Part shown: piece by piece, positions 1-6,723 of the stretch | Layout of the letters: each line of letters opens with the position of its first letter | Position numbering within the stretch: position 1 is the stretch's first letter | DNA from: Comamonas composti DSM 21721 | Lineage (GTDB): Bacteria; Pseudomonadota; Gammaproteobacteria; Burkholderiales; Burkholderiaceae_C | Assembly: GCF_000429845.1 (NCBI RefSeq) | Contig: NZ_AUCQ01000027.1 | Span: 1-64,000 of the forward strand | Direction of reading: 5' to 3' | DNA length: 64,000 nucleotides | Program-made: the position numbers and the translations under genes | Notes under the pieces: generated by a model | Seen by the model: only the letters and a program-made list of their open reading frames with translations | Database searches by the model: none | What the model was told of the DNA's origin: nothing

Positions 1-95
1 CGGTACATGACACGGAAGCTGCGGGCAAGCTGGAGGCGGGTATCGCGGTCATGGCGCCGGATACCGAGCTTCTGTTTAACTAGATACGATGTATA
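1..95. repeat. Left direct repeat of Xer-exploiting element (tandem att junction)
   Basis: These 95 bases are identical to 1666-1760. The match stops abruptly after the TGTATA hexamer at 90-95 and may extend left beyond the window. The copy holds the start of a second xafT-like frame and the XerC-side arm of the attachment site. It implies that another unit of the same element lies immediately to the left, in head-to-tail orientation. Confidence 0.9.
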
Positions 96-101
96 AGCCA
101 T
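1..101 (-). CDS. Xer recombination activation factor, XafT/VC1465-like, 5' end only (continues left of window)
   Basis: An open frame starts with ATG at 99-101 on the minus strand and runs off the left window edge after 33 codons. It reads MAYTSYLVKQ and continues through the att junction at 95/96 into the frame that, in the copy to the right, encodes the VC1465/XafT-like protein. The ATG of the right-hand frame (1671-1673) corresponds to residue 32 here, so a full-length product would be about 209 residues. The start codon lies on the far side of the TGTATA hexamer from the rest of the gene. Only a tandem or circular form therefore has the complete frame. No convincing Shine-Dalgarno sequence precedes the ATG. 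Confidence 0.6.
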   Translation of the reverse strand, partial: MAYTSYLVKQKLGIRRHDRDTRLQLARSFRVMY

Positions 102-117
102 TATTTTGTCTTGACAA
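78..117. other. Element-element att junction (attP-like) with adjacent dyad
   Basis: The XerC-side arm (79-89) and the hexamer TGTATA (90-95) match the dif-like site at 1744-1760. The next bases (agccattattt) do not resemble the XerD arm TTATGTTTAAT seen at 1761-1771. A recombination site with a degenerate half is expected for the circular form of an element that uses a helper factor to activate Xer recombination. A dyad, TTGTC-tt-GACAA, lies at 106-117, just upstream of the xafT start, and could be a control site. Arm assignment is inferred from the E. coli dif consensus. Confidence 0.65.
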
Positions 118-128
118 GATAATAATCT

Positions 129-386
129 TCATTCGCTCTTAAAAAAAGAGGATGGGTCGTTTTTTATAATGTTGTCCACATAACCGAAACCCTGTTTATC
201 AGGGCGCGAATACGAATCGTCATTTGCAGCAGCTCGGCCACGCGATTCTTTTTCAGCGGTTATCGGACGCTGCTGGTTTGACATGGGGGGCACACCCCCC
301 ATACCCCCACGGGTCGAGCGGTGAGGGCCTGAATAGCCGTTTTGGCCCAGCCAGGTGCGGTAGAGCTGGTCGGTGAAGCGGCTCAT
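129..386 (-). CDS. Hypothetical protein, last gene of the dif-associated element
   Basis: This encodes 85 residues of a hydrophilic, Gly/Ser/Arg-rich protein that I do not recognise. No signal peptide or membrane segment is visible. Its ATG overlaps the TGA of the preceding 78-residue gene by four bases (ATGA at 383-386), which suggests translational coupling. It is the fifth and last gene of the compact minus-strand set. It ends 27 bp before the xafT start codon of the neighbouring unit, so in a circle or tandem array the genes follow one another continuously. The call rests on gene packing rather than homology. Confidence 0.5.
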   Translation of the reverse strand: MSRFTDQLYRTWLGQNGYSGPHRSTRGGMGGVPPMSNQQRPITAEKESRGRAAANDDSYSRPDKQGFGYVDNIIKNDPSSFFKSE

Positions 387-619
387 AGTCCCTCAACCTC
401 CAGAGCCGCAAGGCCCAGTGAGGTCGAGAGCCCCATGCTTTCCAGCCAGGCTACGACTATGCGAGCCTCAGGCCTTTCATCAGCCCTGGCCACACGAAGA
501 AGCAGTGCCGCACCTTGCTGCAATTGCTGCAGAGTCTTGCTCTCCAGCAGAGCTGTTTCAGCACCAGCAACGATGTTCATCCATGCAGCCTGAGCTGCTT
601 TAAACTCTTGATCAGCCAT
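383..619 (-). CDS. Hypothetical protein of the dif-associated element
   Basis: This encodes 78 residues, Ala/Leu-rich and apparently helical, with no recognised family. A good ribosome binding site (AGAGGA) lies about 7 bases upstream of the ATG at 617-619. The stop overlaps the start of the 85-residue gene downstream. Of the small genes in this element it has the clearest independent translation signal. A role in replication, regulation or packaging cannot be judged from the sequence. Confidence 0.55.
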   Translation of the reverse strand: MADQEFKAAQAAWMNIVAGAETALLESKTLQQLQQGAALLLRVARADERPEARIVVAWLESMGLSTSLGLAALEVEGL

Positions 620-647
620 TTTCAGTTCCTCTTTAACTGTGAATCGG

Positions 648-800
648 TCAGGGGTGCCAGCTGCCAGTAACAGCGAAGCGCCCCGCTTTTATTTCCTTGA
701 CCGCCACTGGCGGATCGCAGATCGAGGGCAGGGGCGTCGTTCCCTGCCAGGTCAGCCACGCGGCCGCCATTGGCAGCAGATGCAGCATCAGCTCACGCAT
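648..800 (-). CDS. Small hypothetical protein of the dif-associated element (50 aa)
   Basis: A 50-residue frame starts at the ATG at 798-800, inside the last codons of the preceding 115-residue gene. GGGGAGG is placed upstream as a ribosome binding site. The first 18 residues are hydrophobic after MREL, so a short membrane segment or signal peptide is possible. A longer version opening at 971 runs antiparallel in another frame of the upstream gene and is less likely. No family is recognised. The call rests on spacing and the ribosome binding site. Confidence 0.4.
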   Translation of the reverse strand: MRELMLHLLPMAAAWLTWQGTTPLPSICDPPVAVKEIKAGRFAVTGSWHP

Positions 801-1140
801 TGGGTACCTCCCCAGACTGGGGAAGGCTGTACAGCGGGTACTGGGCTGTCCAGGTGGAAGGCATGTCAGCCATCCAGGCATCCAGCCAGGCTGCAGCGTG
901 GTGATCACCGTCCTGGCGAGCCAAAAGGGCTGCAAAGGCTTTGACCAGGTCAACACGCAGCGCCGACGCATCAGCGGCGGTCGAGGCCCTGTAGTGCCAG
1001 GTAACGGCCTTGTAGGCGGCCTTGGCCAGCTCCTGAGCCTTGGCCGTGGTCAGGCCGTCCCAAGCTGCAATCGAGCGATTCATGCCGGCACGTTTGCGCT
1101 TTAGGTAGGCTTGCTGATGTTGGACATGCATAGAGGTCAT
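793..1140 (-). CDS. Hypothetical protein of the dif-associated element (115 aa)
   Basis: This encodes 115 residues, Ala-rich and probably mostly helical, with a basic N-terminus (KRKRAG near residues 14-19). I do not recognise a family. The start ATG overlaps the stop of the xafT-like gene by four bases (ATGA, 1137-1140), so it is probably translated by coupling. It is the second gene of the five-gene set. The basic start could suit a nucleic-acid-binding protein, but nothing in the sequence proves that. Confidence 0.55.
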   Translation of the reverse strand: MTSMHVQHQQAYLKRKRAGMNRSIAAWDGLTTAKAQELAKAAYKAVTWHYRASTAADASALRVDLVKAFAALLARQDGDHHAAAWLDAWMADMPSTWTAQYPLYSLPQSGEVPNA

Positions 1141-1673
1141 GCGGCCTCCTGCAAGTCAGAATTGACGGCGTCTGATTGCCCGTTTTTTAGGCAAAAATTC
1201 TCATGAGTGAGACTTGATTGACGTGTTACAGGAAACGTCAATCCGGCAGCTGCAGAACGGGTATCTGTGTCACTGGTGAGACTAAAGTGAAGTGTTACAG
1301 GTACTTCACTCATTTCAAGCCCGCTGAAGCTGCCCGATGCTTCCCCGCAAGCGGGGCCCCTTCGTGCAGCTTCAGCTGCTCGCAACTTCTCCTGAAACTC
1401 GCTGCACATCCTGGCCCGAAGCACCAGGAGACCCCACCAGTTGCTGTCCTTGCCTTCGAACGAGCGTCCTTCGGGCGAAATCAGTTTGTTGCCGTAGAAG
1501 CACCATCCTTGCCAGGACTGGCCAGGCAGCTCCATGCGATTGAGTAACCTCAGCAGCTTGTAGGTGGCATACGGGATGTCGTGCTTGCCGGACTCCCAGT
1601 TATGTACAGTCCGGGTCGACACGTGAAGAAACTGCGCGCAGGCGTGCAGATCCATGCCCAGACTCCGGTACAT
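1137..1673 (-). CDS. Xer recombination activation factor, XafT/VC1465-like, N-terminally shortened copy at dif
   Basis: This encodes 178 residues from the ATG at 1671-1673. An N-terminal helix-turn-helix (about residues 5-30) contains VSTRTVHNWESG and is followed by PYATYKLLRL. Next comes a DUF3653-like stretch, WQGWCFYGNKLISPEGRSF, then a tryptophan pair near residues 78-79. This order is typical of the VC1465 family, whose member XafT from TLCphi lets XerCD act at dif without FtsK. Upstream codons remain open in frame for 30 residues up to a TAA inside the XerD arm of dif, with no usable start. The copy next to the chromosomal dif arm therefore lacks the first 31 residues of the full gene but keeps most of the DNA-binding domain. 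Family assignment is from memory of motifs. Confidence 0.75.
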   Translation of the reverse strand: MYRSLGMDLHACAQFLHVSTRTVHNWESGKHDIPYATYKLLRLLNRMELPGQSWQGWCFYGNKLISPEGRSFEGKDSNWWGLLVLRARMCSEFQEKLRAAEAARRGPACGEASGSFSGLEMSEVPVTLHFSLTSDTDTRSAAAGLTFPVTRQSSLTHENFCLKNGQSDAVNSDLQEAA

Positions 1674-1760
1674 GACACGGAAGCTGCGGGCAAGCTGGAG
1701 GCGGGTATCGCGGTCATGGCGCCGGATACCGAGCTTCTGTTTAACTAGATACGATGTATA
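1666..1760. repeat. Right direct repeat of the dif-associated element
   Basis: This is the second, identical copy of the 95 bases at the window start. It covers the shortened N-terminal frame of xafT and the XerC-side arm plus TGTATA. Immediately after it the sequence becomes a good XerD arm instead of the element's own end. Confidence 0.9.
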
Positions 1761-1771
1761 TTATGTTTAAT
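1744..1771 (+). other. dif-like chromosome dimer resolution site (hybrid right junction)
   Basis: The layout is an 11-bp XerC-side arm (1744-1754), TGTATA (1755-1760) and TTATGTTTAAT (1761-1771). The last two parts match the E. coli dif spacer exactly and its XerD arm at 10 of 11 positions. The XerC-side arm matches poorly, as expected if it came from the integrated element and the original arm lies left of the array. The site places the replication terminus here. Confidence 0.75.
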
Positions 1772-1995
1772 CGCATGCTGCGCAGATTGTTTGCGCCCAA
1801 GTGTCGATCATACTTTGTATGGGCGTAACTTGATGTTTCGTGCATCAGCACATTCTCAGTACGCCTGGATTGAGCAAATGAAGCACCGCTATCCGTGCGC
1901 TTGTCATGTGAGTTGCCGGAGGTCAGCGTCAGCAGGTCCTGTCGCTGGCAACGTCGGCGTGGCGTTGCGTACACCGGCAATCCGGGATGCGACAC

Positions 1996-2799
1996 CTAGC
2001 AGCCAATGCGAAATTGGCGATCACGCGCCAAACGTCGCTGCTCACGAATCCAGTCCATTGTGTAACCTCCACCACCAACACGCCCCAAAGAATCCAGCCA
2101 ATTTACTCGCTCCTCAAGAGCTTGGCACTCTGCCGCATTTGCTTTACCTGCTGCTTGCTGTGGAACTACAGGCACAATCTGTTCGGACGCTATGGATCTG
2201 GCCTTAGCCCACTGCTGCTCCGCAACGGCTACTTGCTGCTCCCAAGGAATATCGGCTGGCACACTCGCAATGCGCTGCATCATTCGGTTATTTAACGAGC
2301 ACGGGCTGCTTTCCCAATACAGCCTGTCATAAATATCTTTGCAGAGGTAAATCTCACGCATTCCCGAAGCCCCGCCGAAGGCAGGAGCAGCAATGCTGAC
2401 ATTGACCGACCTGTCGCCTTCGCAAGGTTGATTGCTGTAGGTATTGCCACAGCGATAAACCTGCCCTGTATTCGCTGGAACCCGCACTACAGGCGGCTCT
2501 ACACTGCGACTGGTTGTCTGAGCTGGAGCAGAAGATGGCGCATCTGAGCGCTGCACTGCTGTTTCTCGCACTGGCTCCGGCCTGGACAGGCGGTCTTTCG
2601 CACCTCTATAAACAAGTACACAAATCAAAGCTACGAAAATCGTCAGAAAAATCTTGCCAATAAAACTTGGCTCATTGTTTTTTGGTGGTCGAAAATCGAT
2701 ATATGAAGGTCTGCGCTCATCTGGCCGCCATTGACCTGGGTTCACATTTCTTCGTGCTCTATAGCGTTCGCGCCAGTAATCCCTATCCTGAATACCCAT
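1996..2799 (-). CDS. Membrane-anchored hypothetical protein with cysteine motif
   Basis: This encodes 267 residues. A basic, hydrophilic N-terminus precedes one membrane segment at about residues 46-66 (IGKIFLTIFVALICVLVY). The rest should be periplasmic. A CGNTYSNQPC-type motif near residues 116-126 resembles the DUF4124 signature of betaproteobacterial envelope proteins. More cysteines follow around residues 152 and 167 and at the C-terminus. The 224 bp between the dif-like site and this gene hold no convincing gene. The function is unknown. It could be a terminus-region host gene or cargo of an older insertion. Confidence 0.6.
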   Translation of the reverse strand: MGIQDRDYWRERYRARRNVNPGQWRPDERRPSYIDFRPPKNNEPSFIGKIFLTIFVALICVLVYRGAKDRLSRPEPVRETAVQRSDAPSSAPAQTTSRSVEPPVVRVPANTGQVYRCGNTYSNQPCEGDRSVNVSIAAPAFGGASGMREIYLCKDIYDRLYWESSPCSLNNRMMQRIASVPADIPWEQQVAVAEQQWAKARSIASEQIVPVVPQQAAGKANAAECQALEERVNWLDSLGRVGGGGYTMDWIREQRRLARDRQFRIGC

Positions 2800-2931
2800 A
2801 TTTCATCTCTCCTAGCCGAATCATAGGACAGAGCGTTTACAGTAGATTTGACTGACTACCGCCCTGCTCTGCAGGCATCACGCAACGCGAACTAGGTGGG
2901 GAGTTGCGGCAAGCTAAAAGATGCATGCGTC

Positions 2932-3888
2932 CTAACGCAGCGTTCGGCGATCACGTATGCGTGACATGGATCTGCGGGTTGTGGCGAGGCTGGTTTTGTC
3001 GGGGCTGTTGCCGCTTGAGGAGCGCTGGGCTTCGAGCAGGCTCTTGAGATCAGATGCCCGCTGCTGGGCGAGAGCTGCCATATTCTGGGCGGATTGCAGT
3101 TGGGCGTGCAGACTCAGTGTTTCCTGTTCAAGGCTATCGTGCCGTGAGAGCAAGTCCTGGAGTTTTGCATCGGCCTTGCGTTCCTGCTCGGCCGCTGTCT
3201 TACGCGCTGCAGCCAGCTCTTGGCGTGCTCGGTCAAGCTCGTTGAGCATGTGTCTTTCATTGCCGGCGTATTGCTCGGCCAGGCGCTGACGCTCCTGGGC
3301 TGCGGTCTGTATTTCCTGGCCATGCTTGTTCAGCAAGTCTTCTCTCTGCCTTGCCGTTTCACTCAAGACGTCGCGCATTTCTTCCAGACGCTGATCGCGG
3401 TCCTGCAACTGTTGCTGCATTTCATCGAGTCGCCGTGATAAATCCTTGGACTGAGTCTGGGCTACCTGCAGTGCCTGATCCATGGCCTCCTTCTGGGCTT
3501 GCATGGCGACTTCTCTTTGGCTCAGTTGTTCTTGCTGGGCCTCGTGCTCTTGCTGGGCTGTTTGCAATAGGGTTTCGCGCAGCTCAAGCGCTTTGTGCGC
3601 GGCTTCCATGGCTTCTTGCTGGGCTGTGCTCCAGAGCTCCTGGGCAAGGCGTTGCACAGGATCGGGAATCGGCGAGGCGACGGACTCACTCTGTCCGGCT
3701 GCCACACCCAGGCGCTGCCCCAAGGTGGCAAACCAGGTTTCCAGCATGGGGCTGACGGTGTTGGGTGAGCCTCTTCCTATGTGTTGGCGTACGCGCTCAA
3801 TCGTTGGGCGCAGGCCCTGGGCTATCAAGGCATCAGCGGCTGCCCAGACATCGGCTTCCTGCACGCCTCGGCTACTTGTTTTTTGCAT
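2932..3888 (-). CDS. KfrA-like DNA-binding coiled-coil protein
   Basis: This encodes 318 residues. The first 60 or so match the KfrA N-terminal DNA-binding domain (VWAAADALIAQGLRPTIERV, then GRGSPNTV). From about residue 85 to 290 the protein is an almost continuous Gln/Glu/Arg/Leu-rich coiled coil. KfrA proteins are plasmid-partition-associated autoregulators that bind palindromic operators and oligomerise through such coils. This one is divergent from a tyrosine recombinase and shares a 200-bp palindrome-rich region with it, so repression of both genes is plausible. It could derive from a plasmid or island. The first ATG (3886-3888) fits the domain start. Confidence 0.8.
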   Translation of the reverse strand: MQKTSSRGVQEADVWAAADALIAQGLRPTIERVRQHIGRGSPNTVSPMLETWFATLGQRLGVAAGQSESVASPIPDPVQRLAQELWSTAQQEAMEAAHKALELRETLLQTAQQEHEAQQEQLSQREVAMQAQKEAMDQALQVAQTQSKDLSRRLDEMQQQLQDRDQRLEEMRDVLSETARQREDLLNKHGQEIQTAAQERQRLAEQYAGNERHMLNELDRARQELAAARKTAAEQERKADAKLQDLLSRHDSLEQETLSLHAQLQSAQNMAALAQQRASDLKSLLEAQRSSSGNSPDKTSLATTRRSMSRIRDRRTLR

Positions 3889-3915
3889 ATCTGAGACTCT
3901 CTCAAAATAAGTGAC

Positions 3916-3994
3916 GATAAGTGTTTGTTATCGCTAGTTATAACTGTATTTTGTAATATATCACACATGATATGTATTGCATATAGATAACAAA
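3916..3994. promoter_or_regulatory. Palindrome-rich divergent control region of kfrA-like gene and integrase
   Basis: Several dyads lie between the two divergent genes: GATAA/TTATC (3916-3932), GTTATAAC (3937-3944), ATATCA-CACA-TGATAT (3958-3973), and a 9-bp inverted pair TTTGTTATC (3924-3932) with GATAACAAA (3986-3994). The region is much richer in AT than its surroundings. KfrA-type proteins usually autoregulate through such repeats, so these are candidate operators. Confidence 0.5.
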
Positions 3995-4099
3995 GCCACA
4001 TTACAGGATTCAGTTCGCAAAAGAGTCGGAAAGAGCTTGTCCGGCAACCTGAAAATCCTGCAACTGAGGTGCTGTCTTGATCACGGGAGACAATGGCGC

Positions 4100-5224
4100 A
4101 TGAACTTCAGTTCCTCACCGCCTTCAGTTTTGATGGCCAAAAAAGATGAGCAAGCTCTTCTGCTTCAAGAGGTCTCTACTCCTGGAATAGCGCTCCAACC
4201 AGGAATCCAGCAGGCTGTGAGCGATCTCATGCGCGAGGGAGAGTCTCCCAATACGCGATCCAGCTATCAGAGTGCGCTGCGCTATTGGGCGGCTTGGCAT
4301 GTGCTGCGTTTCGGGCAGCAACTCAGACTCCCACTCGGAGTTGCATGTGTGTTGCAGTTCATCGTCGACCATGCACAAAGGCAAACTGCTGCAGGACTGA
4401 TGTGTGAAATGCCCTCTTCTCTTGACCAGGCCCTGGTCGATGCAGGCTACAAAGGAAAAAAAGGACCGCCTGCACATAGCACCTTGGTGCATCGTATGGC
4501 TGTACTTTCCAAGGCGCATCAGGTCCATGGGCTGCCTAATCCCTGCCAAGATGTGGCCGTGCGTGAGCTGATGTCGCGCACACGCAAGGCTTATGCGCGG
4601 CGTGGTCAGCATCCCGACAAGAAAGATGCTCTGACACGCGATGTGCTGGAGCTATTGCTTGCAACTTGCGATGACAGCTTGCGCGGTTTGCGCGATAGGG
4701 CCTTGCTGCTGTTTGCCTGGGCCAGTGGAGGGAGGCGCCGTTCCGAAGTCAGCTCGGCCCAGATGCAGTATCTGCGTTCCGTGGGAGAGCAGGACTTTGT
4801 TTATACGCTGCACCTCTCCAAGACCAATCAAAGTGGACTAGATGCTCCAGAAAATCACAAGCCTGTGACAGGCCGGGCCGCTTTGGCATTGAGGCAGTGG
4901 CTGCAGGCCTCGGGGATTCGTGAGGGCGCTATTTTTCGGCGTATACGCAAGGGTGGACATTTGGGTGAGCCCTTGTCGCCTGCGGCCGTACGCAACATCG
5001 TGCTGCAGCGCTGTGCGTTGGCAGGCATTGAGGGTAATTTCTCGGCCCATTCGCTGCGTTCAGGCTTCGTGACCGAAGCCGGGCGTCAGAATGTGCCGTT
5101 GCCAGACACCATGGCATTGACTGGGCACCAAAGCGTAAATACGGTACTAGGTTACTTTCGCGCCGATACGGCGCTCAATAACAAAGCTGCCCGCTTGTTT
5201 GACAGCGAGTCTGGCGCTTCTTGA
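4100..5224 (+). CDS. Tyrosine site-specific recombinase (phage-integrase family)
   Basis: Starting at the ATG at 4100 gives 374 residues. An upstream TTG at 3977 would add 41 residues but overlaps the operator region. The catalytic set is visible: Arg in GGRRRSE (about 212-214), Lys241, H317-x-x-R320 in HSLRSGF, His343 and nucleophile Tyr352 in GYFR. An N-terminal core-binding domain (about 35-165) includes NTRSSYQSALRYW. No directly adjacent attachment repeat or cargo is obvious, and the gene faces away from its KfrA-like partner. It may be an orphan or a domesticated recombinase. It is not XerC or XerD by context, and it is not part of the 1.67-kb element. Confidence 0.85.
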   Translation: MNFSSSPPSVLMAKKDEQALLLQEVSTPGIALQPGIQQAVSDLMREGESPNTRSSYQSALRYWAAWHVLRFGQQLRLPLGVACVLQFIVDHAQRQTAAGLMCEMPSSLDQALVDAGYKGKKGPPAHSTLVHRMAVLSKAHQVHGLPNPCQDVAVRELMSRTRKAYARRGQHPDKKDALTRDVLELLLATCDDSLRGLRDRALLLFAWASGGRRRSEVSSAQMQYLRSVGEQDFVYTLHLSKTNQSGLDAPENHKPVTGRAALALRQWLQASGIREGAIFRRIRKGGHLGEPLSPAAVRNIVLQRCALAGIEGNFSAHSLRSGFVTEAGRQNVPLPDTMALTGHQSVNTVLGYFRADTALNNKAARLFDSESGAS

Positions 5225-5265
5225 GAAGCCTCCATCCGACTTTGAAATACTGTGGAGATCCAGCT

Positions 5266-6723
5266 TCAGGCTAGCTCTCCACCCAGGACCTTCCAAAGCG
5301 TCACGCGGTTCAACTGCTCAGACAGGCGCAGGCTGATCAGCGTCTGCTGAGCGGTATACAGGCTGCGCTGGGCATCAAGAACGGATAAATAGTTATCCGA
5401 GCCTGCCGTGAAAAGTGCTTGCGATAGGTCCAGCACTTTTTGCGAGGCTTGGACCTGGCTTTTTTGTGTCGCGTGGCGTAAGGCCCATTGCTTCTGATCC
5501 AGCAGCGCATCTGCTGTTTCGCGAAACGCCGTCTGTACCGTTTTTTCATACTGGGCCAGTGCAATCTGCTGATTGGCCTGGGCGACTTCCACTCCGGCAC
5601 GATTGGCTCCGCCGTCAAAGATCGGCAGCTTTATCAAGGGGATAAAGCTCCAGGTGCGGTTGCCCCCGGCAAACAGCTGGTCGAGCTCGCGGCTACCGCT
5701 TCCCACGCTGGCCGTGAGGCTTATCGTCGGAAACAGGTTGGCCCGAGCGGCACCTATGCTGGCATTCATGGCGCGCAGGTTGTGTTCTGCTGCCAGTATG
5801 TCGGGGCGTTGCAAAAGCACGCCTGAAGAGATGTCGGGCGGTACGGGGGAGATCGGGCCCAGGGCCTGGCCCTTTGCCGTGGCATCTTGATCGGGCAGCA
5901 GATCCTCAGGGACTGGTCCGCCGGTCAGCAACTGAAGAGCATTGCGGCTGCGTTGCACTTCGGCTTCGTAGAGAAAGACCTCTCCCTGAGAGGCGTCGCG
6001 CAGAGCCAAGCTTTGCGCCACGGCTAAGCCTGTGGCCGCCCCCAGCTTGAACATCTGGCTGGTGAGATCCACCGATTGTTCACGCGTGGTCAGGGTATCT
6101 TGCGCCAGTTGCAGGCGATCCAGGTTGGCTGCCAGATTCAGCCAGGCCGTCGCTGTATCTGCAATCAAGCCGATTTGCACATTGCGCTGGTTTGCCTGGC
6201 TCTGGAGAAACTGCTGTAGCCCGGCTTCACTGAGGTTGCGCAGGCGCCCCCAGAGATCGAGCTCGAAGCTGGCAAACCCCAGCTGCGCTGTGTATTGCTC
6301 CGAAATCGCGGCTTGACCATTGCTTGAGAGATCAGCAGCAGAGCGGCTGCGGCTGCCCTGGGCCTGAGCATTGACCGTGGGCAGTTGCGCTGCCGAGGTG
6401 ATGCCGTACTGGGCTCTGGCTTTTTCCATATTGGCCACAGCCACACGCAAGTCGCGGTTATGGCTGAGCGCGAGTGCGATGACCTCGGCCAGTCGAGGCG
6501 ACTTCACCCAGTTCAAGGCATTGGCTTGCTCCAGGCTCTGCTCGCTTGCAAAAATCGGGCTTGCCTGTACGCCCTCCCCGTCCACAGCCGTGGGCATTCC
6601 GGCCGACGGCTGTGGAAGGACTGGCGCCAGGTTGCAAGCGCTCAAGCTCAAGGCCAGCAAAGCACAGGCCATGGCAGGGGGACGAAGCGATAGTCTGCTC
6701 AGGTAATCCATGAAGTCTCTCAT
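5266..6723 (-). CDS. RND efflux outer-membrane lipoprotein channel (NodT/OprM family)
   Basis: This encodes 485 residues. A lipoprotein signal ends at LSLSAC (about residues 25-30), followed by two OEP repeats of the TolC-like fold. Motifs include RPDILAAEHNLRAMNASIGAARANLFP in the second repeat. The ATG overlaps the stop of the RND permease by four bases, so it is the last gene of a three-gene efflux operon. The product should form the outer-membrane exit duct for the pump. Substrate cannot be told. An internal Met at residue 5 is an alternative start. Confidence 0.92.
   Translation of the reverse strand: MRDFMDYLSRLSLRPPAMACALLALSLSACNLAPVLPQPSAGMPTAVDGEGVQASPIFASEQSLEQANALNWVKSPRLAEVIALALSHNRDLRVAVANMEKARAQYGITSAAQLPTVNAQAQGSRSRSAADLSSNGQAAISEQYTAQLGFASFELDLWGRLRNLSEAGLQQFLQSQANQRNVQIGLIADTATAWLNLAANLDRLQLAQDTLTTREQSVDLTSQMFKLGAATGLAVAQSLALRDASQGEVFLYEAEVQRSRNALQLLTGGPVPEDLLPDQDATAKGQALGPISPVPPDISSGVLLQRPDILAAEHNLRAMNASIGAARANLFPTISLTASVGSGSRELDQLFAGGNRTWSFIPLIKLPIFDGGANRAGVEVAQANQQIALAQYEKTVQTAFRETADALLDQKQWALRHATQKSQVQASQKVLDLSQALFTAGSDNYLSVLDAQRSLYTAQQTLISLRLSEQLNRVTLWKVLGGELA

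Larger units (their letters stand above)
96..1760. mobile_element. Minimal Xer-exploiting integrative element (IMEX/TLC-satellite-like), 1,665-bp unit
   Basis: The unit runs from one TGTATA junction to the next and is flanked by the 95-bp repeats. It carries five overlapping minus-strand genes led by an xafT-like activator. It has no integrase, replication initiator, coat or assembly gene that I can recognise. Use of the host XerCD at dif would explain the missing integrase. The repeat geometry (identical sequence ending exactly at the dif central region) is what Xer-mediated tandem integration produces. The size is smaller than that of known TLC-like satellites, so it may be a deletion derivative or depend on a helper to the left of the window. 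Confidence 0.75.

Noticed and set aside
1..1771. Ordinary segmental duplication as an explanation for the 95-bp repeats
   Set aside because: It would not explain why both repeats end exactly at the dif central hexamer or why the enclosed first gene resembles a Xer activator. It stays possible until the left flank is seen.
1741..1995. 84-codon minus-strand frame covering the dif-like site
   Set aside because: No family resemblance, no ribosome binding site, and it would make the dif-like site coding.
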